Source of the DNA: Clostridia bacterium
GTDB taxonomy: Bacteria; Bacillota; Clostridia; Peptostreptococcales; Anaerovoracaceae
Direction: 5' to 3'
Length of the DNA: 40,368 bases
NCBI GenBank assembly: GCA_024403135.1
Contig: JAKSSK010000001.1
Location: 64,830-105,197, forward strand
In this document: in pieces, positions 8,229 to 18,204 of the stretch
Layout of the letters: each line of letters starts with the position of its first letter
How positions within the stretch are numbered: the first letter of the stretch is position 1
Made by a program: the position numbers and the translations under genes
Notes under the pieces: generated by a model
Database searches by the model: none
What the model was told of the DNA's origin: nothing
Seen by the model: only the letters and a program-made list of their open reading frames with translations

Positions 8229-11200
8229 CTAAATTTCAAAGTCATCCTCAAGCTTTAAGGATAACAGCTTAGATATACCTCTTTCAGGCATAGTTACGCC
8301 GTAAAGCACGTCTGCGTGTTCCATTGTTGTCTTTTGGTGAGTGATAAGAGCAAACTGGATTTCGTTGAAGTGCTTTAGGTAGTTTGCAAATCTATCGATG
8401 TTAGCTTCGTCAAGAGCAGCCTCTACCTCGTCTAAGATGCAGAAAGGTGTTGGCTTAGTCTTAAGTACTGCAAACATTAAGGCGATGGCTGTCATAGTCT
8501 TTTCGCCGCCGGATAAAAGCTTAATGTTTTGAAGCTTCTTTCCAGGAGGTTGTGCCACGATTTCAATGCCTGTCTCCAGTGGATTTTCTGGATCTTCCAG
8601 TCTAAGCTCAGCATATCCTCCTCCAAACAGTTCCTTGAAGATTTCCTCAAAGTGTACTACCACCTGGTCGAAGTTTTCCTTGAACCTTGCCTTGATGGTT
8701 GTTTCCATGTCGCTTATGATGGATTCTAGCTCAGCCTTAGCCTTTTCAACGTCGGCTCTCTGCTCAGTTAGGAATTCATATCTTTCACCAACCTGGTCGT
8801 ATTCCTTGATAGCGCCAATGTTTACTTCGCCAAGTTCCTTCATCCTAGCCTTGATCTGTCTAGATTCCTTTAGAGCTGAGGACATTACGAAGTCCTTCTT
8901 TCTAAAGTCCATAGCCTGTACGTATGAGATTTCAAATTCATCCCATAGCTTAGCCTTGTATCCTTCAAGCTGAGTTTCGCCCTTTGCAAGCTTTATCTCT
9001 AGCTCGTACTTTTGATCAGCAAATGAGGAAATGTTTCCATTAAGTGCTTGCAGGTTTTCATCCTGCTCTCTTACTGTATTTGTAAGTTCAGCAATCTCTT
9101 TATCCACTTCCTTGATGTATCCTTCAAGGTCTTCCTTTTCCTTCATCTTGTCTGAAGCAAGCTTTTCTGCATCCCCAGAGCCAAACATAAGGGTGGATTT
9201 TTCCTTTGCAAGAGAATCCATCTCATCTTCCTTGCTATCTGCTTGGAATTGGTAATCTGAGATTTGGTTTTCTATTCTCTCTAGGATGTTAGAAATGCCA
9301 TCCTTCTTGTTGTTAAGCTCAGTCTGCTGAATTCTAGCCTTGGTGATTTCTTCTGATGCATCATCCGTTTCCTTCTTAGCCTGTTCATAGTTAGCAAGGC
9401 CTTCATCGATTTTGCTATTAGTATCTTCAATATCCTTTTCAAAGGCCTTAATCTCATCTTCGATCTTAGCGATCATTAGGTCTGCATTTGAAAAGTCATT
9501 TTCAACGTTGGTAAGGTCTCTTTCAAACTTGGAAGCAGCCTCATCCTGGCCTTCCTTTTGTGAAATAAGTGAGGAAAGAGTGTTTTCAGATGTAGCAAGA
9601 AGTATTTCCTTATCCCTAAGCTCATTTGTCTTAGCTGAAATGTCCTCCCTAACCTTTGCGATTGTTTCCTCGTTATCCTTAAGTTCCTTTTCCTTAAGGG
9701 ATATTTCCTTTTCAAGAGATGCGATATTTTCAGTAAGCTTTACAACCTCTGCCTTACGTTCAAGTAGGTTAGCTGTGTTGTTTTTGTACTTACCGCCTGT
9801 GATTGCACCGCTTACGTTGATGATTTCTCCATCAAGTGTAACCAGTCTAAAGCCAGCATGATTATTCTTTGAAGCCTTTATGGCATCATCCATGGTTTCA
9901 AAGATTGCTACCTTTGAAAGCAGGTATGAGAAGATTTCATCGTACTTACCTTCACAGGAGATTAAGTCCTTTGCTACTCCCTTAAAGCCAGCCCCAAACT
10001 TGGCATCTGCCTTTCTACCCTTTATGGATGAAAGTGGAAGGAATGTAAGTCTACCGGCCTTGTTAGCCTTTAGTGATTCAACGGCTGCCTTTGCGCTTTC
10101 ATCGTCCTTACAGATGATGTTCTGCAGTGAACTTCCTAGCGCAGTCTCTATTGCAACTTCAAGTCCAGCTGGCACCTTCATTAGGTCAGCAACTACGCCT
10201 TCAATGCCCTTTAAACCGCTCTTCATAACGTGCTTAACTGCATAGCCGTATCCCTCGTAGTTATTTTCCATCTCCTGGATGGTCTTCATACGAGATGACA
10301 TCTGAGATAGCTTAATCCTATTATCATCCAGCTCTTTTCTTAAGTTATTTTGTCCTACCAGTAGGTCGTTTTGTCTATCTACTAGGCTTCTACCTTCATT
10401 CTTGATTTCTTCAATATCCTTTGAAAGGTTAGCCTTAGTTTCTTCTTCCTTCTTGATATCCTCTAAAAGCTTATCCTTGGTATCCTTTAGCTCATCCTTT
10501 GACTTTGCAAGCTCAGTCTTTCTCTGAGAAAGGGTATCCTTAAGGTTTTCCATGCTCTTAATTTCACCCTGCTTTGAAACCAGGTCTGTATTCATGTTGA
10601 AAAGCTTAGTCTTGTTTGACTCAACCTGGCTTAACAGGTCAATAGCCTGTGCATTTACCTGGTTGAAGTAGTCGATGTGTGCTGATAGTGCATCATTAAC
10701 ATCTTCAAGTTCAGTCTCAATTTCCTTGATGGAAGTATTTAGGCTATCCTTGTTACCTTCTTCAAGGCTAATCTTCTTCTTTAGTTCTTCTACCTCTGAA
10801 GTTAGTCTTTCAATATCTCTATCTATTGCAGAAATTCTCTCTGAGTTAAGCTGATCTTGATTAGTAAGTAGGTTAAGTTCATTGATCTTAGTAACCAGGT
10901 CTTCCTTAGCCTTGTTGCTTAGGCTTTGAAGATTTTCAGCGTGCTGTCTGTCTTCAGATATGCGCTTATCTAGAGCCTCTCTTCTTTCCTTGGAGTTAGA
11001 TAGATTTAGACCTAGCTCCATGATGTCGTCCTTCATCTCCTCAAGCTTTAGATCTAGGCTATCTATGTTCTTAAGAGTGATATTTATTTCCAGCTCTTTA
11101 TATCTATCTCTAAGTTCTAAGAATTCCTTTGCCTTAATGCTGTCCTCTCTAAGGCCGCCGATTCTATCCTCAATTTCCTGGATGATGTCGTTTACTCTAT

Positions 11201-11765
11201 CCAGGTTTATGTTGGTGGATTCCAGCTTCCTTTCAGCCTCTGCCTTCTTGGACTTGTACATAACAATACCTGCAGCTTCTTCGAAGATTTCTCTTCTTGA
11301 CTCAGGCTTGTTACCTACGATGTCTGCAATCTTACCTTGACCTATGATGGAGTAGCCGTCTACACCAATACCAGTGTCCATGATAAGCTCTCTAATGTCC
11401 TTTAGTCTGCAGTGGTTAGAGTTAATTAGGTATTCGCTTTCTCCTGAACGGAACATTCTTCTAGTGATTGCAACCTCGTTATATTCTATTGGAAGTATGC
11501 CGGTAGAGTTATCTATAACTAAGGTTACCTCTGCCATACCTCTACTCTTTCTTGAAGCGGTACCTGAAAAGATAACGTCCTCCATCTTGTCTCCACGAAG
11601 CATCTTTGAGCTTTGTTCGCCAAGAACCCATCTGATGGCATCTGAGATGTTGGATTTACCTGAGCCGTTAGGGCCAACTATACAGGTGATTCCGTCATCA
11701 AATTCTACTGTTACAGGTTCTGCAAAGGATTTAAATCCGTGCATTTCTAGTCTTTTAAAATACAT
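8229..11765 (-). CDS. smc: Chromosome partition protein SMC
   Basis: An 1178-residue SMC ATPase of full family length. The N-terminal head has the Walker A GPNGSGKS (about residues 32-39). Two long heptad-rich coiled coils (about 170-500 and 680-1020) flank the hinge, which includes the GYGYAVKHVM and GAITGGK blocks. The C-terminal head has the ABC signature LLSGGEKTMTAIAL and the Walker B/D-loop FCILDEVEAALDE. SMC works with ScpA and ScpB to organise and separate chromosomes. Its ATG directly follows the rnc stop (TAGATG) and it leads into ftsY. Confidence 0.98.
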   Translation of the reverse strand: MYFKRLEMHGFKSFAEPVTVEFDDGITCIVGPNGSGKSNISDAIRWVLGEQSSKMLRGDKMEDVIFSGTASRKSRGMAEVTLVIDNSTGILPIEYNEVAITRRMFRSGESEYLINSNHCRLKDIRELIMDTGIGVDGYSIIGQGKIADIVGNKPESRREIFEEAAGIVMYKSKKAEAERKLESTNINLDRVNDIIQEIEDRIGGLREDSIKAKEFLELRDRYKELEINITLKNIDSLDLKLEEMKDDIMELGLNLSNSKERREALDKRISEDRQHAENLQSLSNKAKEDLVTKINELNLLTNQDQLNSERISAIDRDIERLTSEVEELKKKISLEEGNKDSLNTSIKEIETELEDVNDALSAHIDYFNQVNAQAIDLLSQVESNKTKLFNMNTDLVSKQGEIKSMENLKDTLSQRKTELAKSKDELKDTKDKLLEDIKKEEETKANLSKDIEEIKNEGRSLVDRQNDLLVGQNNLRKELDDNRIKLSQMSSRMKTIQEMENNYEGYGYAVKHVMKSGLKGIEGVVADLMKVPAGLEVAIETALGSSLQNIICKDDESAKAAVESLKANKAGRLTFLPLSSIKGRKADAKFGAGFKGVAKDLISCEGKYDEIFSYLLSKVAIFETMDDAIKASKNNHAGFRLVTLDGEIINVSGAITGGKYKNNTANLLERKAEVVKLTENIASLEKEISLKEKELKDNEETIAKVREDISAKTNELRDKEILLATSENTLSSLISQKEGQDEAASKFERDLTNVENDFSNADLMIAKIEDEIKAFEKDIEDTNSKIDEGLANYEQAKKETDDASEEITKARIQQTELNNKKDGISNILERIENQISDYQFQADSKEDEMDSLAKEKSTLMFGSGDAEKLASDKMKEKEDLEGYIKEVDKEIAELTNTVREQDENLQALNGNISSFADQKYELEIKLAKGETQLEGYKAKLWDEFEISYVQAMDFRKKDFVMSSALKESRQIKARMKELGEVNIGAIKEYDQVGERYEFLTEQRADVEKAKAELESIISDMETTIKARFKENFDQVVVHFEEIFKELFGGGYAELRLEDPENPLETGIEIVAQPPGKKLQNIKLLSGGEKTMTAIALMFAVLKTKPTPFCILDEVEAALDEANIDRFANYLKHFNEIQFALITHQKTTMEHADVLYGVTMPERGISKLLSLKLEDDFEI

Positions 11766-12458
11766 CTATTTTAATCCGCCTTTCTCTAGCGCTGCTTTTG
11801 CAGCTAATTGTTCTGCGTCTTTTTTCTTCTTTCCTACGCCCTGGCCTATGACCTTGCCTGAGTGAAGCAATGATACATAGAAGGTTTTATCGTGGCTTGG
11901 GCCTTCCTCTTTTGTTACCACGTATTTTAGGTCCTTGATGGTTCCCCTCTTCTGAAGTGTTTCCTGTATCAAGGATTTATAGTCTTTTGCTAATTTATGT
12001 TCTTCGCCTTCCTTTATGGTCTGATCGAATAGCCTTAATATTAGCTCTTCGCAAACCTCATATCCTCCGTCCATGTATACGGCGCCAATAAGGGCCTCTA
12101 CCGAGTCTGCGATGATGCTGTCCTTATCCCTACCTCCTAGGCTTTCCTCGCCTCTAGATAGCTTTAGATATTGGTTGATCTTTATCTGCCTACCTATCTT
12201 TGCTAGGGACCTTTCACAGACTATGCCTGCTCTAACCTTTGTAAGCTCCCCTTCTTCAGCTTGATCAAGCTGCTGGTAAAGCCTTATTCCCACCACTGAG
12301 TCCAAAATTCCATCTCCTATGAACTCCAGTCTTTCGTTGCACATTACCTTGCTTGCCTTGTGGCCCTGAAGGTATGAACTGTGTGTAAGGGCCAGGTCTA
12401 AAAGGCTCTGATCTTTAAAGGAATATCCAATTGTCTCTTGTAAAATTTTAATATTCAT
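11766..12458 (-). CDS. rnc: Ribonuclease III
   Basis: A 230-residue enzyme. The catalytic domain carries the signature NERLEFIGDGILDSVVG (about 42-58; commonly GDAVL, here GDGIL) and the second acidic cluster IADSVEALIGAVYMDGG, supplying the Mg-binding Asp and Glu. A double-stranded RNA binding domain occupies about 155-228 and ends in the basic GKKKKDAEQLAAKAALEK. It cuts double-stranded RNA in rRNA processing and mRNA turnover. It is the first gene of the long unit, with a promoter at 12494-12522 and an AAAGG ribosome binding site. Confidence 0.97.
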   Translation of the reverse strand: MNIKILQETIGYSFKDQSLLDLALTHSSYLQGHKASKVMCNERLEFIGDGILDSVVGIRLYQQLDQAEEGELTKVRAGIVCERSLAKIGRQIKINQYLKLSRGEESLGGRDKDSIIADSVEALIGAVYMDGGYEVCEELILRLFDQTIKEGEEHKLAKDYKSLIQETLQKRGTIKDLKYVVTKEEGPSHDKTFYVSLLHSGKVIGQGVGKKKKDAEQLAAKAALEKGGLK

Positions 12459-12493
12459 TTTAAGGCCTTTCTAAACATAAATATACAAAGTAT

Positions 12494-12522
12494 ATGATAG
12501 CACAAATCTATTAAAAATTCAA
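12494..12522 (-). promoter_or_regulatory. Promoter of the rnc-smc-ftsY-der-miaB unit
   Basis: On the minus strand TTGAAT (12517-12522), a 17-base spacer and TATCAT (12494-12499) lie just after the glyA terminator and about 35 bases before the rnc start. No other promoter-like match was noticed down to the M50 gene, and most junctions overlap or abut. Confidence 0.65.
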
Positions 12523-12523
12523 T

Positions 12524-12548
12524 AAAAAAGAGCCCTTGCCAGGGCTCT
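12524..12548 (-). terminator. Rho-independent terminator of the valS-glyA operon
   Basis: An 8-bp stem AGAGCCCT/AGGGCTCT with a 4-base loop lies right after glyA, followed on the minus strand by six U residues. Confidence 0.9.
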
Positions 12549-12555
12549 AATCTAG

Positions 12556-13803
12556 CTATTTATTCTCTTCGATTAATTCCTTGATGATAGCATCAATTCT
12601 GTGTGCTACTTCAATGAAATCTTCCCCTTCAAATCCTCTAGTAGTCATTGGTGCAGTACCAATTCTTACGCCTGATGTTTCCTTAGGTGATCTCTTTTCG
12701 CAAGGAACACAGTTCTTGTTTAAAGTGATTCCATTTTCATCGCATCTTTCCTGAAGCTGTCTACCTGAGAATGGTAGGTCGGATAGGTCAAGTAGGAATA
12801 GGTGGTTGTCTGTTCCACCTGTTACAATCTTGTATCCCATCTTGATGAATTCATCGCAGAATACCTTACAGTTATCTACTACCTTCTTAGCGTATTCCTT
12901 AAATGATGGATCTAAAGCTTCTTCTGCACATACAGCCTTACCTGCGATGATGTGCTCTAATGGACCGCCCTGTGCATAAGGGAATACAGCGCTATCTACC
13001 TTCTTTGCAAGTTCTGGTCTTGCGAAGATGATGCCGCCTCTAGGTCCTCTTAAGGTCTTATGTGTAGTTGAAGTGATAACATCAGCATATCCAAATGGTG
13101 ATGGATGAACGCCGCCTGCGATTAGACCAGCGATGTGAGCCATGTCTACCATGAAGTATGCGCCTACGCTCTTAGCGATTTCGCTGAAAGCCTTAAAGTC
13201 TATGATTCTTGAATATGCGCTTGCACCTGTCATGATCAGCTGAGGCCTATACTCTTCAGCCTTTCTTCTTACGTCTTCCATGTCGATGAAACCGTTTTCA
13301 TCTACATCGTAGAATACCATATTGTATAGCTTTCCTGAGAAGTTTACTGATGAACCGTGAGTTAGGTGTCCGCCATTATCTAAGCTTAGAGAAAGAATTG
13401 TATCACCAGGTTTAATTAATGCCTTGTATCCTGAGAAGTTTGCCTGTGATCCTGAGTGTGGCTGTACGTTTACGTGGTAGTCGGTGTTAAATACCTTTCT
13501 CCATGTATCGCAGCAGTATTCTTCAAGCTGATCGATAAATTCAGTTCCGCCATAGTATCTTGATGTGTTACCTGATGTTCTTACATAAGGGTACCCTTCT
13601 GCATACTTCCAGCATAGGCAGCTTCCGTTTGCAGCTAGTACTGCTTCTGAGCAGTAGTTTTCTGAAGCGATTAGCTCTACGTTATTCTTTTGACGGTTAT
13701 ATTCCTTTTCAATTAATCCACCTACTGTAGGTGAATACTTTTTAATGAATTCAAAGTTGTTTACATTGTATTCATTATCATCTTTTCCTTGCTTATAAAA
13801 CAT
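12556..13803 (-). CDS. glyA: Serine hydroxymethyltransferase
   Basis: A 415-residue PLP enzyme converting serine and tetrahydrofolate to glycine and 5,10-methylene-THF. The PLP lysine is in TSTTHKTLRGPRGG. Other blocks are ENYCSEAVLAANGS at the N-terminus, QPHSGSQAN, and VDMAHIAGLIAGG with the PLP-contacting Asp. The chosen start at 13801-13803 has an AAGGAG site; the frame stays open 16 codons further upstream, but that would overlap the preceding gene and add unrelated residues. It is the last gene of the T-box-controlled unit, 11 bases after the acetyltransferase gene. It feeds the same folate pool as fhs, fchA and folD further right. Confidence 0.96.
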   Translation of the reverse strand: MFYKQGKDDNEYNVNNFEFIKKYSPTVGGLIEKEYNRQKNNVELIASENYCSEAVLAANGSCLCWKYAEGYPYVRTSGNTSRYYGGTEFIDQLEEYCCDTWRKVFNTDYHVNVQPHSGSQANFSGYKALIKPGDTILSLSLDNGGHLTHGSSVNFSGKLYNMVFYDVDENGFIDMEDVRRKAEEYRPQLIMTGASAYSRIIDFKAFSEIAKSVGAYFMVDMAHIAGLIAGGVHPSPFGYADVITSTTHKTLRGPRGGIIFARPELAKKVDSAVFPYAQGGPLEHIIAGKAVCAEEALDPSFKEYAKKVVDNCKVFCDEFIKMGYKIVTGGTDNHLFLLDLSDLPFSGRQLQERCDENGITLNKNCVPCEKRSPKETSGVRIGTAPMTTRGFEGEDFIEVAHRIDAIIKELIEENK

Positions 13804-13814
13804 GTCTTTTCTCC

Positions 13815-14255
13815 TTACTCTAATTCTAATTTTAAAACTTCTGGGAAGCAATTAACTCCGTTTTGAGGGCAGCCTACGCAGGAGAAGAAGTCTGGTTCTT
13901 CCTCCTTTGGCACGTTCTTAAACCCGAATTTCTTAAAGAATCCAGGAGCCCTTGCAACCAGGATTATATACTTTCCGTTTTCTTTCTTTACGTAATCTAT
14001 TGCTTTGTCTAAAAGCACTTTTCCAATCTTCATCTTTCTGTAGATAGGATCTACAGCGATTCCAGATATTACGTACATTCCCTCTCTGATGGATAGAGAT
14101 ATTCCTGCAACTAGATCTCCACCGTGGGTTATCTCCCAGGCCTTAACGTAGTTTTCATTTTCAGCTTCATCATCATCAAACTCTAGATCGTTTTTGATGA
14201 AAAAATCCACCAGTTTCATGTAGTCAGTTGTACTGCTAAGCCTTAGCTTTGTCAT
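13815..14255 (-). CDS. GNAT-family N-acetyltransferase
   Basis: A 146-residue protein with the GNAT fold. The acetyl-CoA segment is AVDPIYRKMKIGKVLLDKAIDYVK (about 72-95), an Arg-x-x-x-x-Gly-Lys version of the RxxGxG/A loop, followed by FFKKFGFKNV of motif B. The C-terminus has three cysteines in FSCVGCPQNGVNC, a pattern I recall from other clostridial acetyltransferases and possibly a metal or redox site. The substrate is unknown. The start lies 20 bases inside folC with a perfect AAGGAGG site, implying translational coupling between folC and this gene. Confidence 0.82.
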   Translation of the reverse strand: MTKLRLSSTTDYMKLVDFFIKNDLEFDDDEAENENYVKAWEITHGGDLVAGISLSIREGMYVISGIAVDPIYRKMKIGKVLLDKAIDYVKKENGKYIILVARAPGFFKKFGFKNVPKEEEPDFFSCVGCPQNGVNCFPEVLKLELE

Positions 14256-15462
14256 TTATGTACCTCCTTACGGCCCCTATCAAGTAAAGGGAACCTGAGA
14301 TAAGCACTAGGTCGTAGTCCCTGGATAAGGCATAATCTACAGCATCTTTGTAATCTATAAATGCCTTTCCTCCTAGCTTTGATGCTAACACCTGTGCATC
14401 AAGTTTTCTAGGGTTATCTGGCTGGGTACATACGAAATCCTTAGTGATCTTTCTAAAGCTATCTAGGATGCTATCCACATCCTTATCCGCCAAGATTCCT
14501 GTAACCATAAGTATTCTCTTACCCTTAAAGTGATGGTTTATGGTTTCAGCTAGCATCCTAGCACCGTCAGGGTTATGGGCTCCATCTAAGATGATGTTAT
14601 CCCTTAGTACTTCTAGTCTACCCATCTGCTTAGCCTTCGCTAGTCCTGCCTTAACCTTTTCATCATCTAGATCAAAAAGTCTAAGGGTAGCAAGTGCTGC
14701 TATGGCATTCTTTATCTGATGGGTTCCTATCATGGATACGGTTACATCCTCATAACCTAGCACATTAAATGTATACCCAGTTAGCTCCTCTTTAACCAGT
14801 TCGTAAGGTATGTTCTTTGTTAGGGTTAGAGGGCTACCTAGCTTATTACATCTATCCTCGATTACCTTTATGGCTTCAGCGCTTTCTGCTGCGCATATGC
14901 AAGGAACCCCTGCCTTGATGATTCCAGCCTTTTCAAAGGCTATTTCAGTTAAGGTGTTGCCTAGCCTATCTGTATGGTCAAAGGATATTGAAGCTATGAC
15001 CGTTGCTACTGGTTTTTCAATTACGTTGGTTGAGTCTCCTCTTCCTCCAAGGCCTACCTCTAAAACCACGTAGTCAGGATTCTTGTCCTTAAAGTACAGG
15101 AACATTATTGCGGTGATAACCTCAAACTCAGTTGGGCTTTCCTCCATCTTGGCTGCTTCAGCAAGCACCATATTAGAGTACTTTTCTAGGTCTTCATCAG
15201 ATATGTACTTTCCGTCAAGCTCAATTCTTTCGTTAAAAATCTCTATGAAAGGTGAGGTGAAAAGGCCTACGCTATATCCGTTTTCCCTTAGAGCCTCATA
15301 GATGTACTTACAGATGGAGCCCTTACCGTTGGTTCCTGCAACGTGGATAACCTTCAGATCCTTGTGAGGGTTTCCAAGCCTTTCCAAAAGGACGCTAATC
15401 CTTTCAAGACCCAGTATGCTTCCAAACCTTTGAAATTCTTCTATTCTCGTTACAGCATCCAT
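14236..15462 (-). CDS. folC: Folylpolyglutamate synthase / dihydrofolate synthase
   Basis: A 408-residue Mur-ligase-type enzyme adding glutamates to folates with ATP. The P-loop is HVAGTNGKGSICKYIYEAL (about 40-58). Other family blocks are LEVGLGGRGDSTNVI, the SISFDHTDRLG segment and ILDGAHNPDGAR in the C-terminal domain. Its ATG overlaps the valS stop by one base (TAATG), so it is translated from the valS message. Its product keeps folates in the cell for GlyA, Fhs, FchA and FolD. Whether it also has dihydrofolate synthase activity cannot be read here. Confidence 0.93.
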   Translation of the reverse strand: MDAVTRIEEFQRFGSILGLERISVLLERLGNPHKDLKVIHVAGTNGKGSICKYIYEALRENGYSVGLFTSPFIEIFNERIELDGKYISDEDLEKYSNMVLAEAAKMEESPTEFEVITAIMFLYFKDKNPDYVVLEVGLGGRGDSTNVIEKPVATVIASISFDHTDRLGNTLTEIAFEKAGIIKAGVPCICAAESAEAIKVIEDRCNKLGSPLTLTKNIPYELVKEELTGYTFNVLGYEDVTVSMIGTHQIKNAIAALATLRLFDLDDEKVKAGLAKAKQMGRLEVLRDNIILDGAHNPDGARMLAETINHHFKGKRILMVTGILADKDVDSILDSFRKITKDFVCTQPDNPRKLDAQVLASKLGGKAFIDYKDAVDYALSRDYDLVLISGSLYLIGAVRRYINDKAKA

Positions 15463-18188
15463 TACATCTTTGCCTTTACTGATTCAATGTTTGCTTTAAC
15501 CTTTTCCAGCATTTCCTTGTACTTAACTAGCTTTTCCTTTTCAGCTTCAATTAACTGAGCTGGAGCCTTAGCTACGAAGCCTTCATTTGAAAGCTTACCT
15601 TCTGCTCTCTTAACTTCCCCTTCAAGTCTCTTAAGTTCCTTGGAAAGTCTATCGAACTCCTCTTTATAGTCTACTAGGTCGTCTAGCGGTACAAAGATTT
15701 CAGCTCCTTCAATTACTGCGCTAAGTGCATCGCTTGGAACGTCCTTCTTTTCTACGAAGGAAAGCTCTGAAAGATTGCCTAGGTTTTGAATGTACTGTGA
15801 TGCCATCTTAAACTTTTCATCTGTAACTACAAGCATTGCTCTAAGCTTCTTTGAAGGTGCAACTTCCTTTTCTGCACGGATGTTTCTAATTGCACGAATT
15901 GCATCCATAGCAGCTTCAATTATCTCTACTTCCTTTTCGAACTTCTTGCCTTCATCAAATTCAGGCCAAGCTGATCTAATTAAGAAGCAGTTTAGGTTAT
16001 CTGGCGTGATCTCCTCTACTGAGTGAGGTAGATAGCTCCAGATTTCCTCCGTGATAAATGGCATGAATGGATGAAGAAGCTTAAGCATGTTCTTAAGAGC
16101 GTATACAAGTACGAATCTTACTACTTTCTTGTCCTCTTCGTCTTCAGACCATAATCTCTTCTTTACTAGCTCGATGTACCAGTCGCAGAACTCGTTCCAG
16201 ATTAGGTCGTAGATCTTCTGTCCTGCAAGTGCTAAATCGTATCTATCTAAGGTCTTAGTTACGTAGTCAACGCAGTCGTTTATCTTTGCGATGATCCACT
16301 TATCCTCGTCCTTTAGTGCGATGTTGGTGAAGTTAGAAGTATCTCCGCAGGCCATTCCGCAGCAGTCTTCGCAGCACTTAGCAAGTGGAAGAAGATTTCC
16401 TTCCTCGTCCTTTAAGTTCATTATTGCGAATCTTGATGCGTTCCAAAGCTTGTTAGCAAAGTTTCTTGCTGATTCAAGCTTATCCTCCTTAAATCTCATG
16501 TCGTTACCAGGAGTGATACCTGTAGTAAGCATAAATCTAAGAGCATCTGCACCGTACTTGTCGATAACTTCTAGTGGGTCTATGCCGTTACCTAGAGATT
16601 TACTCATCTTTCTACCTTCAGCGTCTCTAACTAGGCCGTGAACGTATACATCGTGGAAAGGAACATCTCCCATGTATTCAAGGCCTGAGAATACCATTCT
16701 TACTACCCAGAAGAAGATGATATCGTAACCTGTAACTAGTACGTCTGTAGGATAGAAGTACTCTAGCTCTGGAGTCTTTTCAGGCCATCCTAAAGTTGAG
16801 AAAGGCCATAGTGCTGAGCTAAACCAAGTATCCAGTACGTCTTCGTCCTGCTTAAAGTGACTCTTTCCGCACTTTGGACACTTTGTAGGTGCCTCAGCTG
16901 AAACAACCATTTCACCGCAGTCCTGACAGTAGTATGCAGGGATTCTGTGTCCCCACCATAGCTGCCTTGAAATGCACCAGTCTCTAATTTCTTCTAGCCA
17001 GTGAAGGTATGTCTTTTCAAATCTATCTGGAACGTGTCTAACGTCGCCCTTCTTTGCTGCTTGGATGGCAGGCTTAGCTAACTCTTCCATAGCAACGAAC
17101 CACTGATCTGAGATCATGTCCTCGATTACAGTGTGGCATCTATAGCAGGTTCCCATAGGAATTACCTTTTCTTCAATCTTAACCAGGTAGCCTTCCTTAT
17201 CTAGATCCTCAATCCAGGCTTTACGACACTCATATCTATCCATGCCTTCATACTTACCTGCAAGGGCGTTCATTGTAGCGTCCTTGTTGATGCATGATGG
17301 GCAATCTAGTCCTGCACGCTTACCTACTTCAAAGTCGTTAGGGTCGTGAGCTGGAGTAATCTTTACTGCACCTGTTCCCTTTTCAGGATCTGGATATTCG
17401 TCTAGGATGATTGGAATTTCCTTTCCAACTATTGGAAGGATAACCTTCTTTCCTACCAGGTCTTTGTATCTATCGTCTGATGGATGTACTGCAATAGCTT
17501 CATCGGCAAACATTGTTTCAGGTCTTGATGTGGCAACGATGATGCCATCAAAGGAACCGTCTACCGATGGATATTTGAAGTACCAATACTTACCGTTCTT
17601 ATCTTCGTGTTCTACCTCTGCATCTGAAAGAGTAGTCATGCAGCTAGGGCACCAGTTTACTAGTCTATTACCTCTATAGATAAGTCCTTTTTCATATAGC
17701 TTGATGAAAGCGGCCTTAACTGCATTGGAGCAGCCTTCGTCCATTGTGAATCTTTCCTTTGACCAGTCGCAGGAGTCTCCTAGCTTACGGCACTGTCTAG
17801 TAATTCTTCCGCCGTATTCTTCCTTCCACTTCCATGCGCGCTTAAGGAATTCTTCTCTACCGATTTCTTCCTTTTCCTTGCCCTCTTCCTTTCTAAGAGC
17901 TTCTACTACCTTAACCTCTGTAGCAATTGAAGCGTGGTCTGAGCCAGGTAGCCATAGAGCGCTGTATCCTTGCATTCTCTTGTATCTGATCAGTACGTCT
18001 TGAAGAGTCTGGTCTAGGGCGTGGCCCATGTGAAGCTGACCTGTAATGTTTGGAGGTGGCATTACGATGGTGAAAGGCTTTTTATCCTTGTCTACCTTCG
18101 CTTCAAATGCTCCCTTTTCTTCCCACATGTTATAGATTCTCTCTTCGAAGTCTTTTGGGCTATAAGTCTTTGATAAGTTTTGTTCCAT
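15462..18188 (-). CDS. valS: Valyl-tRNA synthetase
   Basis: A 908-residue class Ia synthetase. HMGH is at residues 53-56 and KMSKS near 527-531. The editing (CP1) domain lies between them, and zinc-type pairs CYRCH and YYCQDCG...CPKCG are present. A C-terminal coiled coil (about 840-905) binds tRNA. The start at 18186-18188 has AGGAG seven bases upstream; the open frame continues 29 codons further into the T-box leader and those codons are not credible. At the junction to the anticodon-binding domain is an unusual cysteine-rich insertion, AKCCEDCCGMACGD. Expression is set by the T-box leader at 18205-18401. Confidence 0.97.
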   Translation of the reverse strand: MEQNLSKTYSPKDFEERIYNMWEEKGAFEAKVDKDKKPFTIVMPPPNITGQLHMGHALDQTLQDVLIRYKRMQGYSALWLPGSDHASIATEVKVVEALRKEEGKEKEEIGREEFLKRAWKWKEEYGGRITRQCRKLGDSCDWSKERFTMDEGCSNAVKAAFIKLYEKGLIYRGNRLVNWCPSCMTTLSDAEVEHEDKNGKYWYFKYPSVDGSFDGIIVATSRPETMFADEAIAVHPSDDRYKDLVGKKVILPIVGKEIPIILDEYPDPEKGTGAVKITPAHDPNDFEVGKRAGLDCPSCINKDATMNALAGKYEGMDRYECRKAWIEDLDKEGYLVKIEEKVIPMGTCYRCHTVIEDMISDQWFVAMEELAKPAIQAAKKGDVRHVPDRFEKTYLHWLEEIRDWCISRQLWWGHRIPAYYCQDCGEMVVSAEAPTKCPKCGKSHFKQDEDVLDTWFSSALWPFSTLGWPEKTPELEYFYPTDVLVTGYDIIFFWVVRMVFSGLEYMGDVPFHDVYVHGLVRDAEGRKMSKSLGNGIDPLEVIDKYGADALRFMLTTGITPGNDMRFKEDKLESARNFANKLWNASRFAIMNLKDEEGNLLPLAKCCEDCCGMACGDTSNFTNIALKDEDKWIIAKINDCVDYVTKTLDRYDLALAGQKIYDLIWNEFCDWYIELVKKRLWSEDEEDKKVVRFVLVYALKNMLKLLHPFMPFITEEIWSYLPHSVEEITPDNLNCFLIRSAWPEFDEGKKFEKEVEIIEAAMDAIRAIRNIRAEKEVAPSKKLRAMLVVTDEKFKMASQYIQNLGNLSELSFVEKKDVPSDALSAVIEGAEIFVPLDDLVDYKEEFDRLSKELKRLEGEVKRAEGKLSNEGFVAKAPAQLIEAEKEKLVKYKEMLEKVKANIESVKAKM

Positions 18189-18204
18189 TCTTTTTCTCCT
18201 TAAA

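Noticed and set aside
9412..9861. Ser/Leu-rich open frame antisense to smc, and similar plus-strand frames opposite the housekeeping genes
   Set aside because: They are shadows of the real coding strand, with no ribosome binding sites and low-complexity translations.
13804..13851. Upstream extension of glyA by 16 residues
   Set aside because: It overlaps the acetyltransferase gene and lacks the AAGGAG site that precedes 13803.
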